From Liolophura sinensis (Eukaryota > Mollusca > Polyplacophora > Chitonida > Chitonidae): a stretch of 64,000 nt of DNA. The notes beneath the pieces are model-generated. The model saw only the letters and a list, made by a program, of their open reading frames with translations, searched no databases and had not been told where the DNA came from. Made by a program: the position numbers and the translations under genes. Below, piece by piece: positions 60,801 through 64,000 of the stretch; the stretch's first letter is position 1; every line of letters begins with the position of its first letter. The stretch lies in the NCBI RefSeq assembly GCF_032854445.1, contig NC_088302.1, forward strand, positions 54,282,046-54,346,045, written 5' to 3'.

Positions 60801-63464
60801 GTGATGACGTAATGGTATGACAAATGGGTATTCCATATATCTACCCCGCTGTAAGTCAGAACACTGCTCTCAGCAGAAACAGATGGACAGCTCTTATTCT
60901 AGACATCTGCTTCACCTCAAGTAAAATGGATAAATGTACCATGAAAATGCATAACACTGGGTCTTTAAAGTGTCAAACTATAGTCCTGATCTTCATGGGC
61001 CTTGGCCCTGAGGTGAGGTTTCCCCAGACTACTCACCTGAAGTGGGGTTACAGTAATAGCCAGCCGGACAGACGAGGCAGTCGCTCTGACCCTCATTAGG
61101 CTGGTATGTCCCATTGACACAGATCTCTGGCAGGGCTGACCCCAGTGGACAGAAGTGACCGGTCCAGCAGAGGTGCTCTGCGGGAGAGGAACTGTTCTGA
61201 CCACCAGGGCAGTAGTAACCTGGGTCACAGTCGCCATCTGGCAACACATTACCATCACCTGAAAAGGAAAGGGCATGCAGATGACATGATAAGCTTGGAG
61301 GTTGACACAATCTGCTTGTTTTGGCTGCAGTCTTCAGTTTGGAGCTTCACTGAATCAAATCAGGGGCCAATTCCACAAAGCTATTTCTGACTTAAGTCAA
61401 AATTTAAAACCTCTTTAGAATGCTTAGTTTTTGATACTGTAAGTTGAAATTTGAACTTTCTTACGATAATATTGATTTCATTTCTAAAACTGAACGATAA
61501 GCTTTAAGATCGTATTTCAAATTCTGACTTAAGTCAAAACTGGCTTTGTGGAATTGGCCACAGATTTAAAATAACTTGTCTTTGAATTCATTTTATTTAT
61601 TTATTTATTTGATTGGTGTTTTACGCCGTACTCAAGAATATTTCACTTACACGACGGCGGCCAGCATTATGGTGGGTGGAAACCGGGCACAGCCCGGGGG
61701 AAACCCACGACCATCCACAGGTTGCTGGCAGACCTTCCCACTTACGGCCGGAGAGGAAGCCAGTATGAGCTGGACTTGAACTCACAGCGACCGCATTGGT
61801 GAGAGGCTCCTGGGTCATTACGCTGCGATAGCGCGCTAACCGACTGAGCCACGGAGGCCCCCTCTTTGAATTCAGTCTGTTCAAATGCACCTTTATTATC
61901 GGTATTATATCAATTGTTTTTTTAAAGCTGTACAAAAGCAGATTGAACTTTAAGGATGGCAAATACATAGAACACACTGCATTTTCCCAGGTACCAGACA
62001 AACTACAGCTGCAACAGTTGCAATGCTTTAGCCAAACAAGGCAACAAAGATATGATTTCAATCATGGTTAGGAAACTTTTTCAAACGTTGAACCCAGCCA
62101 AGAATTGTGTGACTTCTCTTTTCATCCTTTGTTAATTATTACAGTATCAGTTTTCTTGCTTTGGCAGCCAAGAATAGTGAGATCACAGTTATTAACCTGT
62201 GTTAAATGTATTCCAGTTATTTCACTTTATTCTAGGAATATTCCAGCCTCTTTCATTACCAGTTATCTTACCTTGACAGTACATGCCTGCTGTACAATCC
62301 AAGCAGTCAGCCAGGTCATTGTTTCCCTCGTTACTGGAGAAGGTACCAGCAGGACAGGTTAGCGGGACACCTGTGCCTGAGGGGCAATAGCTACCCATGG
62401 GGCAGATGTACTGGTTAGGGGCCTCACTTGTGTGGTTACAGTACCAACCAGCAAGACAATCACCTACAGTCAAATATGATATCATCATAAAATACATTAC
62501 ATTACTGCACGGACAACCAACAACCAACCAGCAGTTATTTCACAGAAACCAAAGCATGACACATACACATGTACATGAAGATGGAGAGACTAACCTAAAT
62601 TATTACCCTTCACTTATTGCAAGAAAGGCATTTTATTGTATAAGAACATGTGCAAAGTTAACAGTTCTCCAAAAATCAGGTCAATCTTGAGCCTGTAACA
62701 GACTGTTCATTCACCTGTGGGTAAAGGTAGCCCAGATGTAGCACAGTACTTCCCACCATCACAGGGCACAGGATGGACAGAGCCCTGGGGGCAGTAGTGA
62801 CCAGCTGGACACACACCTCCAGTGGTCATCTCATATGCAGGACAAACACATTCCCAGGTCGGAGTACAGGTCACATTTGACAGCAAATCTCTGGAAAATC
62901 AAAAATCAAAATCTGCAAATGTTCAACAATCATCTACATATGCCGTCGAACTATAAAAACTGATCGAACTACCATCAGTGGGCTTTTGTCTAGTGAAATT
63001 ATGGCCTCCACTCAAAAGTTCAATATCTTAGTCTACAAGTACATCATTAATAGAGCTTGACATTTTTGATACAATATAGCGGACATACAATATTTAAAAA
63101 TTTAATAAGAAGTCTGGTTTTGTAACAAACAGTGCACGTTATACCATTAAAAAGAAGCTTTTCTTGTAAAACTGTAAATAAAAGAGGGATTCTATAGGAC
63201 AAAATATCAAGATTTTCATGAAAAGATCATCATCTTAAGGTGGGCCAGCATGAACACTATGCATGTTGTCAATGAAAGTTTTTCCTCCTCACATGGTAGT
63301 TCCGTTTGATGTCAGCAGCATGCCCGGGTCATAGGGGCGCTGCTGGAATGAGCCTCCTGCACAGAAAAATCCAGCATCGCACAGCCCATCAGGTACAGTG
63401 TTGGCCAAACCATTACAGTAGTAACCTGGGGTACACACCTCACAGCTGCTGTCATTGAGGGCAC
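18545..63464 (-). CDS. Large single-pass membrane protein: ephrin-receptor-like repeats, TM helix, coiled-coil tail (5' end outside window)
   Basis: Forty-three exons read downward from 63464 to the TAA at 18545-18547. Their phases all agree and sum to 9,317 nt, giving 3,104 residues (numbered here from the window edge). Residues about 1-1210: about three dozen Cys motifs of the CPAGYYCPEG kind, matching the ephrin-receptor-like GCC2/GCC3 repeats, with many N-glycosylation sequons. Residues 1210-1466: membrane-proximal extracellular region. About 1468-1490: one transmembrane helix followed by WRPR. Residues 1550-2610: Glu/Lys/Arg/Gln-rich coiled coil. Residues 2610-3104: C-terminal domain with a conserved-looking globular core. 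No kinase, SAM or PDZ-binding element is seen, so it is not an Eph receptor. The role is probably surface recognition coupled to cytoskeletal scaffolding (inference). I cannot give a gene name. The signal peptide and further repeats must lie beyond 64000. Confidence 0.8.
20376..22271. repeat. Exon-derived satellite, about 35 copies of 55 bp
   Basis: Fills the last intron of the large gene next to exon 42. On the - strand each unit reads AATGATTTAGAGGCA, CCAGACAACCAACAG, then GTAAGTACATGTAAACTGGG or a variant. The first two blocks match the end of exon 42 and the third matches its donor. A shorter 49-bp variant lacks part of the ACATG segment. Some copies keep GTAAGT, others have GCAAGT. Confidence 0.93.
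22272..22387 (-). CDS. Window exon 42: exon whose end seeded the 20.4-22.3 kb array
   Basis: Encodes TTVLTRQVPDSFRVANMTGQ, ALWQTFVNDLEEPDNQQL. Acceptor TTTCCTCACAG, donor AGTTG|GTAAGT. The last 34 coding bases and the donor are repeated about 35 times in the adjoining intron. Phase 1 in, 0 out. Confidence 0.84.
22851..23111 (-). mobile_element. tRNA-derived SINE, near full length
   Basis: On the - strand it runs from a tRNA-like head (GGGGCCTCCGTGACTGAGGT, box A region; GAGCTCAAATCC, box B region) through a conserved core (CATAATGCTGGCCGCCGTCG, TATAAGTGAAATATTCTTGA) to a CATAAAACAACAATAAATAA tail. It is the same family as the element at 61.6 kb. In the intron between exons 41 and 42. No clear target-site duplication seen. 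Confidence 0.85.
23371..23522 (-). CDS. Window exon 41: C-terminal helix
   Basis: Encodes RLSKYSQLLSTSRLQDELGD and ETKLQQAKAQGSAKCVAQQL, ending MFTTS. Phase 2 in, 1 out. Donor CTCAG|GTACAT. Confidence 0.82.
23700..24312. repeat. Minisatellite, 47-bp unit, about 13 copies
   Basis: Unit: GATGCAACGGACGTGACGGG, TATCTGGTGTCATCATGCAA, GAATTGT. Spacing 47. Near-identical copies suggest recent expansion. In the intron between exons 40 and 41. Confidence 0.93.
24404..24455 (+). mobile_element. SINE tail fragment, inverted partner
   Basis: TATAAGTGAAATATTCTTGA then CGGCGTTAAACGCCAATCAA match the SINE tail in the orientation opposite to the next fragment. Confidence 0.7.
24468..24627 (-). mobile_element. 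SINE fragment, core and tail
   Basis: Diverged copy with TTTATTTATTTATCTGATTT, ATATTTCACTTAAATA, GAGCCCTGGGAAAAGCCACG and GGTTGCTGGCAGACCTTCCC. It lacks the tRNA head and lies tail to tail with the fragment at 24404. Confidence 0.75.
24774..25074 (-). CDS. Window exon 40: C-terminal domain, second part
   Basis: Encodes NLQDDSNPDFVREYHRAMAV, VCDDLFFARYRRSTELSQSL and ATDGTGVHFNQDRINH. Phase 1 in, 2 out. Donor CATAG|GTATCA. Confidence 0.84.
25297..26098. repeat. Minisatellite, 39-bp unit, about 20 copies
   Basis: Unit: ACAACCAACATTGTACCAGT, ACCTAGAGGCACCATGCAG. Two copies carry an extra ACATGT block in a longer variant. Long frames are open on both strands because the unit is 13 codons. In the intron between exons 39 and 40. 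Confidence 0.93.
26249..26581 (-). CDS. Window exon 39: C-terminal globular core
   Basis: Encodes LTPVDLNKVKPRTFIVYKFG, VTILLADKIPANDHLTHNRY and DSVGEFLLVLVHTLAHVKA. Alternating hydrophobic strands and a long helix suggest a folded domain. The helix holds H-x-x-x-H. Phase 1-1, donor GCTG|GTCAGT. Confidence 0.86.
26612..26872. repeat. Minisatellite, 42-bp unit, about 6-7 copies
   Basis: Unit: AAGAAAATAAGTCTGTACAT, ATACACGGGTATTCACATTG, TC. Begins about 30 bases from the exon 39 acceptor, so it lies in the polypyrimidine/branch region of that intron. Confidence 0.92.
27035..27317 (-). CDS. Window exon 38: acidic linker after the coiled coil
   Basis: Encodes ALTLKECVNIDHLVSGRGHP, then a Pro/Ser/Asp-rich segment (VMEDSGERVPPNGQDHSSLP) and a helix LTALLLASPLYQKLEEMKK. 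Phase 0 in, 1 out. Marks the change from coiled coil to the C-terminal domain. Confidence 0.84.
27690..27959 (-). CDS. Window exon 37: coiled coil, 270 nt
   Basis: Encodes EQERVMAEYERDVQTVVNKM, RLRKRKEEKLRKKEKELKEE and QRSEMERLKADE. The most highly charged stretch of the protein. Symmetric phase 0. Confidence 0.87.
28382..28545 (-). CDS. Window exon 36: coiled coil, GC donor
   Basis: Encodes FDESEKQKLSEELTMYKQKL and RDKEKAEKNIAALQKRKDDF. The exon ends ATGAAG and is followed by GCAAGT, a GC-AG intron; no GT donor nearby keeps the frame. Phase 1 in, 0 out. Confidence 0.82.
28824..28971 (-). CDS. Window exon 35: coiled coil
   Basis: Encodes EFSEALREYSPHHEAVACAD and LSLEQLHRQQEEAMKRQRQ. Phase 0 in, 1 out. 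Donor CAAG|GTGAGG. Confidence 0.83.
29705..29893 (-). CDS. Window exon 34: coiled coil, 189 nt
   Basis: Encodes KQGLTHEELQQKRAELLNKH and EQQALTDWELRCARAKLELK. 63 codons, nine heptads exactly. Symmetric phase 0. Confidence 0.83.
30377..30517 (-). CDS. Window exon 33: coiled coil, 141 nt
   Basis: Encodes ELNDLEGRFVAEKKVRVDEA and KYNKLRDDLKKQQELELAAL. Symmetric phase 0. Donor AGAG|GTACTT. Confidence 0.83.
30558..30890. repeat. Minisatellite, 53-bp unit, about 6 copies
   Basis: Unit: CAGTGTCAGTGATGACAGCT, GTGGTGAGAGGCAATCAGTT, CCTAGCAGAGCTT. Spacing 53. In the intron directly upstream of exon 33. Confidence 0.93.
31094..31198 (-). CDS. Window exon 32: coiled coil, 105 nt
   Basis: Encodes MKEVESKAIEEGIRENGIED and KIIRAVLAKRHAQ. 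Symmetric phase 0 exon of 35 codons (five heptads). Acceptor AAAATTTTAG. Confidence 0.82.
31684..31887 (-). CDS. Window exon 31: coiled coil, 204 nt
   Basis: Encodes LMAAHEKELAELASKMESEK and REKLAEKRRKKMEELRRRQE, ending DDMRLKK. Symmetric phase 0, donor GAAG|GTATGT. Confidence 0.86.
32277..32483 (-). CDS. Window exon 30: coiled coil, 207 nt
   Basis: Encodes EQVNEEIRERHKREQEKTVS, then EETSVRQRLEDQAEKVLRES and DLSQDQLNA. Symmetric phase 0, donor TGCT|GTATGT. Confidence 0.83.
33088..33288 (-). CDS. Window exon 29: coiled coil, 201 nt
   Basis: Encodes AKLEARRARKLREAHRKSEE and QQIVDEQSWQMKQTLAESVQ, ending VLRKQQ. Symmetric phase 0. Acceptor TTGTGAGCAG has a modest pyrimidine tract. Confidence 0.8.
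33811..33927 (-). CDS. Window exon 28: coiled coil, 117 nt
   Basis: Encodes LPGVDQVIVQKLLDQNRRDN and LLQENLSRERDRQLNDMK. Symmetric phase 0. Acceptor AATTCAG, donor GAAG|GTGGGC. Confidence 0.83.
34612..34818 (-). CDS. Window exon 27: coiled coil, 207 nt
   Basis: Encodes LSTRLIQEGKHDELDHQMAA, KWMQQLERDAAELEADAEEK and LKEKHQEFLGK. Symmetric phase 0. Lies beyond the 6.5-kb satellite-filled intron. Confidence 0.85.
35521..41331. repeat. Large intronic satellite, 39-bp unit, about 148 copies
   Basis: A 5.8-kb array. Unit: CATACTTCACTGTCTCACCC, CTACTTCAGTCCCCTGTAT. Variants (TTTACTG, CCACTAC, CCCATGCATCA, CTCATGCATCACACTGCA) recur in blocks; one 17-unit block (663 bp) is repeated near 38.05 and 38.71 kb. 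The right edge degrades unit by unit into the exon 26 donor. A very long + strand frame is open through the array because 39 is a multiple of three; it is not a gene. Confidence 0.95.
41332..41535 (-). CDS. Window exon 26: coiled coil, 204 nt
   Basis: Encodes GSLDDATLQELLDKQAEMES and LKDKMAERKARRRNKLRERQ, ending EQAE. Donor GCAGAG|GTGAGA. The 5.8-kb satellite begins at this donor and its unit resembles the exon end (see findings). Confidence 0.87.
41764..41958 (-). CDS. Window exon 25: coiled coil, 195 nt
   Basis: Encodes AQSIGLPPPKVSEDN, then EEFLLRGAKSEEQAGLADAE and LSEEQRSQMSQSVKEQM. Symmetric phase 0. The Pro-rich start may be a hinge. Confidence 0.83.
42411..42586 (-). CDS. Window exon 24: coiled coil
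   Basis: Encodes EEMRRILSQHEEDLEATLGK and QRQMEELRQRLAEKRRNKEA. Phase 1 in, 0 out. From here the following exons are almost all phase 0. Confidence 0.85.
42718..42889 (-). CDS. Window exon 23: coiled coil
   Basis: Encodes PGTHSELLRRQNGERISLER and LEKLEEEQDTKRGQLLDRMT. Phase 0 in, 1 out. Donor CAAG|GTAAGT. Confidence 0.85.
43383..43534 (-). CDS. Window exon 22: cytoplasmic linker
   Basis: Encodes GGSDREGELMAALQLLIDRL and IPIDPAMVSRSGNVTNVDV. Amphipathic helix then a less helical stretch. Acceptor has a C-run (CCCCCCCAG). Phase 1 in, 0 out. Confidence 0.82.
44265..44594 (-). CDS. Window exon 21: start of the coiled coil
   Basis: Encodes WKREQELENFNVRVLYDKLE, then ARQQEDLAGFYERISRQNDD and LEQRRQLGSGERTVEGLQG. 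Heptad-like spacing of Leu with many Gln and Glu. Phase 1-1. Confidence 0.85.
44882..44949 (-). CDS. Window exon 20: short cytoplasmic exon
   Basis: 68 nt encoding KSDSLGPRYDGDGAERDLSA. Acceptor TGTTTGTGCAG, donor ATGG|GTTTGT (weak). Phases 2 in, 1 out fit exons 19 and 21. Confidence 0.7.
45254..45437 (-). CDS. Window exon 19: transmembrane helix and juxtamembrane tail
   Basis: Encodes LMAFFGACVLLLVVAVIVW, a hydrophobic helix of about 20 residues, then RPRE as stop-transfer charge. It continues YPMKHWLPRYRSLGAPPPVP and YDISHWDQKAV. The charge placement puts the coiled-coil part in the cytoplasm. Confidence 0.85.
45783..45931 (-). CDS. Window exon 18: last extracellular segment
   Basis: Encodes QVIISVQPTGSTCPTDEAAV and TNQEPDWGVMIG directly before the transmembrane exon. 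Low in cysteine. Phase 2 in, 1 out. Donor ATAG|GTATGA. Confidence 0.8.
46435..46771 (-). CDS. Window exon 17: extracellular beta-rich domain
   Basis: Encodes VPNNEITNPIICLAEEDMVL, YPVYQKDHLFNSNPSFDYG and SFAHVFPDAGNYVFKDAQ. The F-x-H-x-F-x-x-A-G-x-Y-x-F pattern is that of an edge strand in a beta sandwich, as in PKD or cupredoxin-like folds (inference only). Phase 1 in, 2 out. Donor ACAG|GTGGGT. Confidence 0.83.
47316..47448 (-). CDS. Window exon 16: membrane-proximal region, two possible donors
   Basis: Encodes TVSGVIGPSEFTTGVKNTQV, CNFYPDRVTGSLYRDTSE and ends LTGIF. The stronger donor is TTTG|GTGAGT at 47315. A second donor 27 bases downstream (GCAG|GTAAAT, exon end 47289) keeps the same frame and would add nine residues. 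Confidence 0.78.
47919..48069 (-). CDS. Window exon 15: membrane-proximal region
   Basis: Encodes CVCDVVTTAEEICNRTCR, then VQMTVTHPLTGVTTTV. The last cysteines before the membrane-proximal part. Phase 2 in, 0 out. Donor GGTG|GTGAGG. Confidence 0.82.
48429..49440 (-). CDS. Window exon 14: 1-kb exon ending the Cys-repeat region
   Basis: By far the longest exon (1,012 nt). It encodes at least six Cys motifs (CPSGYYCYEG, CRPGYYCPND, CPGGYYCPNATDTPIPC, CPAGYYCPAG) and then a final CRPCGTSSTSAEGSPTCTC block that looks like an EGF/laminin-like turn. It ends at DSGGVLNIDYG. Phase 1 in, 2 out. Its size suggests intron loss or a retained ancestral block. Confidence 0.88.
49851..50006 (-). CDS. Window exon 13: Cys motifs
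   Basis: Encodes TADPVSCPPGFYCLEGNGTT and CHPCPAGYWCNYT. Acceptor CATGTTAG, donor ACAG|GTCAGT, phase 1-1. Joined to exon 12 it restores the usual CSEGTADPVSC spacing. Confidence 0.83.
50281..50815. repeat. Minisatellite, 27-bp unit, about 19 copies
   Basis: Unit: GATTGCTTGAGTAACAGCCT plus GATCAAT, spacing 27. Variants alternate TTGCTTG and TTCCTTG. In the intron between exons 12 and 13. Confidence 0.93.
50819..51252. mobile_element. Putative non-autonomous DNA transposon with repeated subterminal units
   Basis: The left end has about four tandem units like GGACAAAAACCCTGGC. The right end, read on the - strand, has about five similar units (GGACAAAAGCCCCAGC, GGACAAAAACCCCGGT). The ends are thus inverted relative to each other around about 300 bp of unique AT-rich sequence. 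No coding capacity. No clear target-site duplication. Confidence 0.55.
51286..51545 (-). CDS. Window exon 12: Cys motifs, weak donor
   Basis: Encodes YGQIAGDCSAGFYCQAG, CPRGSYCLEGTPVPIPCPED and CDPCPAGFVCSE. The frame fits exon 13 only if the donor is GAAG|GTTGGT, a weak site. The open frame continues past it into low-confidence sequence. Confidence 0.78.
51835..51943 (-). CDS. Window exon 11: short Cys exon
   Basis: 109 nt encoding ATKYPIACPNGTFTYDNMTM and CLPCVSGSFCR. Acceptor TTCTCCACAG, donor TGTCG|GTGAGT. Phase 1 in, 2 out. Its phases fit both neighbours. Confidence 0.78.
52236..52605. repeat. Minisatellite, 75-bp unit, 5 copies
   Basis: Unit landmarks: GTGTTTCACATGGTAGTGTA, AGCACACGACCTCTTTAACA, GGGCTCAGTATGGTACTCAC, CATGTGACATGTGTG. 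Spacing of GTTTCACATG is 75. On the - strand every unit holds CATG|GTGAGTACC, a strong donor-like site. In the intron between exons 10 and 11. Confidence 0.92.
53023..53349 (-). CDS. Window exon 10: four GYYC motifs
   Basis: Encodes CTAGYYCASPG, CSAGYYCPADNQTAS, CPPGYYCPEGSAVPVPCPAG and CDPCPAGYYCQSSLI. Phase 1-1. The clearest run of ephrin-receptor-like repeats in the window. Confidence 0.88.
53669..53833 (-). CDS. Window exon 9: Cys motifs
   Basis: Encodes GDCEAGYYCQGGAASRAPSP, CPGGFYCPSGTAIRIPCPVG and TLRNFT. Phase 1-1, acceptor CTTGTTACAG, donor ACAG|GTGAGC. Confidence 0.82.
53950..54070 (-). mobile_element. Diverged SINE fragment
   Basis: TTTATTTATTGAACTGAATG, GTATTCAAGAATATATTCAC, TTATACAGTTGGAGGAAACC and AGAGCCTGGG retain the SINE tail and core order but are strongly mutated. 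Confidence 0.55.
54435..54578 (-). CDS. Window exon 8: Cys motifs
   Basis: A 144-nt symmetric phase 1 exon encoding GYYCPYDSSPVPCPAG, NNITGLEAEPQCTDC and TAGMYCEGVGNSYPS. One repeat block per exon. Confidence 0.87.
54864..55084 (-). CDS. Window exon 7: Cys motifs
   Basis: Encodes YVCTGGSTTPTPTDP, CPAGFYCGEGALIETGCPIG and CTTCPAGYMCLDANMTT. Phase 2 in, 1 out. Donor AACAG|GTATGC. Confidence 0.87.
55596..55816 (-). CDS. Window exon 6: Cys motifs
   Basis: Encodes VDHANNITFTGNDRCPVGHF, CPNGTSYPRPCPIG and CEPCPPGRYCNIQAFTN. Acceptor ATGTATCAG, donor CAGG|GTAAGC. Phase 0 in, 2 out. Confidence 0.85.
56100..56575. repeat. Minisatellite, 48-bp unit, about 10 copies
   Basis: Unit: GAGTGTGAACAGTCAGTAAC, TGTTGAGTGTACACAGTCAA, TCATGCCT. 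AACAGTCAGTAACTGTT within each unit is an inverted repeat. In the intron between exons 5 and 6. Confidence 0.93.
56622..56875 (-). CDS. Window exon 5: Cys motifs
   Basis: Encodes CPAGYYCPEGTALAYANPC, then CVPCPAGSFCAEDG and CYAGFYCTGGARS. Phase 1 in, 0 out. Donor CCAG|GTAAAT. Confidence 0.88.
57580..60250. repeat. Satellite of 18-bp monomers in a 36-bp dimer, 2.7 kb
   Basis: Monomers GATGTGCCATTTGTCAGT and GTTGTGTAATTTGTCAGT alternate, giving a 36-bp dimer in about 73 copies. A longer block with CCATTTTTTCAGTGACATGC recurs near 58.21, 58.67 and 58.93 kb, evidence of larger duplications. Frames are open in several phases on both strands. In the intron between exons 4 and 5. Confidence 0.95.
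61037..61258 (-). CDS. Window exon 4: Cys motifs
   Basis: Encodes GDCDPGYYCPGGQNSSS, CWTGHFCPLGSALPEICVNG and CLVCPAGYYCNPTS. Phase 1-1. Its downstream intron (61036 to 56876) carries the 36-bp array. Confidence 0.88.
61365..61559. mobile_element. MITE, 195 bp, long terminal inverted repeats
   Basis: Starts GGCCAATTCCACAAAGC, then TTCTGACTTAAGTCA. It ends TCTGACTTAAGTCA, then GCTTTGTGGAATTGGCC, the reverse complement. The inverted repeat is about 36 bp with a few mismatches. No coding capacity. No target-site duplication I can be sure of. Confidence 0.75.
61591..61862 (-). mobile_element. Full-length tRNA-derived SINE with target-site duplication
   Basis: On the - strand: GGGGCCTCCGTGGCTCAGTC (tRNA-like head, box A TGGCTCAGTCGG), then GAGTTCAAGTCC (box B), then a core (GGTTTCCACCCACCATAATG, CCGCCGTCGTGTAAGTGAAA) and a tail of AAATAAATAAATAAA. 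The 12-bp TCTTTGAATTCA is found on both sides (61579-61590 and 61863-61874). Box A and B would make an RNA polymerase III promoter. Confidence 0.9.
62272..62463 (-). CDS. Window exon 3: Cys motifs
   Basis: Encodes GDCLAGWYCNHTSE, CPMGSYCPSGTGVPLTCPAG and CLDCTAGMYCQG. Symmetric phase 1-1 exon. Donor CAAG|GTAAGA. Confidence 0.88.
62715..62890 (-). CDS. Window exon 2: Cys motifs
   Basis: Encodes DLLSNVTCTPTWECVCPAYE and GHYCPQGSVHPVPCDGGKYC. Acceptor TTTTCCAG, donor ACAG|GTGAAT. Phase 2 in, 1 out. Confidence 0.82.
63293..63464 (-). CDS. Window exon 1: two Cys motifs
   Basis: Encodes ALNDSSCEVCTPGYYCNG, then GFFCAGGSF, ending at LLTSNGTT. Acceptor TTGGCAG, donor ACCAT|GTGAGG. Phase 1 in, 2 out. 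The gene continues upstream beyond this exon because it enters in phase 1 and has no start. Confidence 0.85.
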
Positions 63465-63801
63465 CTGCCAAGTCAAGGGAGGTAAATCAGTCAAGACCAC
63501 GTAAATTCAGACACAGACACTGATGCAGACTTGTATACATGTATGATAAGCACCATTAAATGATAAATGTCCCCTAAACTAACCACTATATCAACCTAGT
63601 CAAGTTAATGACAAAAATTCTGTAGCTAAGGTGATTCTAAAAGATTCAAGCAAAAGGAAACAAATGATTTCCAGTGTTGAAGTAGTTTAAGCAGAACTGT
63701 ACGCTGAAGACATTTTTTTGGAAGTATATAATTCCATCGGAACAAATTCATGCACCAGTCCATTTTGTGAATTTTTTTCTGACATCATAATAAAATTAGG
63801 G

Positions 63802-63948
63802 TCTGACAGCAACCTGCAGATGGTCGTGGGTTTCGTCTGGGCTCTGTCTGGTTTCCTCCCACCATAATGCTGGCCACAATCGTATAAGTCAAATATTCTT
63901 CAGTACGGGTGCAAAACACCAATTAAATAAATAAATACATAAAAAAAT
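63802..63948 (+). mobile_element. SINE fragment, core and tail
   Basis: GGTCGTGGGTTTCGTCTGGG, CTCCCACCATAATGCTGGCC and TAAGTCAAATATTCTTCAGT lead to an AATAAATAAATA tail. It is 5'-truncated and opposite in orientation to the 61.6-kb copy. Confidence 0.8.
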
Positions 63949-64000
63949 TAGTCTTTTTCTCACATTTCACATCTCAGGTAACAATTTCAGAGAGCTTATT

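Larger units (their letters stand above)
18842..64000. other. Introns of the large gene without identified content
   Basis: Introns longer than 300 bases where I see nothing beyond the listed exons and repeats: 18842-20375, 27318-27689, 27960-28381, 28972-29704, 29894-30376, 31199-31683, 31888-32276, 32484-33087, 33289-33810, 33928-34611, 34819-35520, 41959-42410 and 42890-43382. Also 43535-44264, 44950-45253, 45438-45782, 45932-46434, 46772-47315, 47449-47918, 48070-48428, 49441-49850, 52605-53022, 53350-53668, 55085-55595, 56876-57580, 60255-61036, 61875-62271, 62891-63292 and 63465-63800. A poly(A) run of about 28 bases lies near 41662-41689. Confidence 0.4.

Noticed and set aside
61790-61862. 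tRNA gene
   Set aside because: Box A and B are present but the sequence continues into a SINE core and tail with target-site duplication; it is a SINE head.
18545-63464. Eph receptor tyrosine kinase
   Set aside because: Only the Cys repeats resemble the ephrin-receptor-like family. The cytoplasmic part has no kinase motifs and is coiled coil.

Overview
The window is animal nuclear DNA, most likely from a mollusc or another lophotrochozoan. It has intron-rich genes with canonical GT/AG splice sites, many tandem arrays inside introns, tRNA-derived SINEs with a core of the kind common in molluscs, and remnants of non-LTR and DIRS-like retroelements. No species can be fixed from the sequence alone. 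I read the window as two protein genes arranged tail to tail.

Left part (about 3.6-16.3 kb, + strand): a five-exon gene for a small secreted protein of 232 residues. Exon 1 holds a signal peptide and lies 8.5 kb upstream of exon 2. All phases join without a stop and a poly(A) signal follows. Its first intron holds a compound microsatellite, two minisatellites, a decayed LINE (CCHC ORF1 plus endonuclease) and an inverted DIRS-like gag remnant. Introns 2 and 3 hold further arrays.

Right part (about 64-18.5 kb, - strand): most of a very large gene whose 5' end lies beyond the window. I placed 43 exons. Every junction phase agrees and they total 9,317 coding nucleotides (3,104 residues plus stop). 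In order the protein has about three dozen cysteine-rich ephrin-receptor-like (GCC2/GCC3-type) motifs, a membrane-proximal extracellular region, one transmembrane helix, a cytoplasmic tail of about 1,600 residues that is mostly charged coiled coil, and a C-terminal domain. There is no kinase domain. I do not recognise it as a named gene; the layout suggests a cell-surface receptor or adhesion protein tied to the cytoskeleton, which is inference.

The most striking structure is the link between tandem arrays and splice donors. The 1.9-kb array at 20.4-22.3 kb is about 35 copies of the end of exon 42 together with its 5' splice site. The 5.8-kb array at 35.5-41.3 kb grades into the end of exon 26 and its donor. 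A third array (50.3-50.8 kb) matches sequence just inside the intron after exon 12. Other arrays carry donor-like motifs in the sense direction of the host gene. This suggests minisatellites seeded at exon-intron boundaries, which enlarge introns and leave decoy splice sites. Long open frames inside these arrays are by-products of repetition and were not called as genes.
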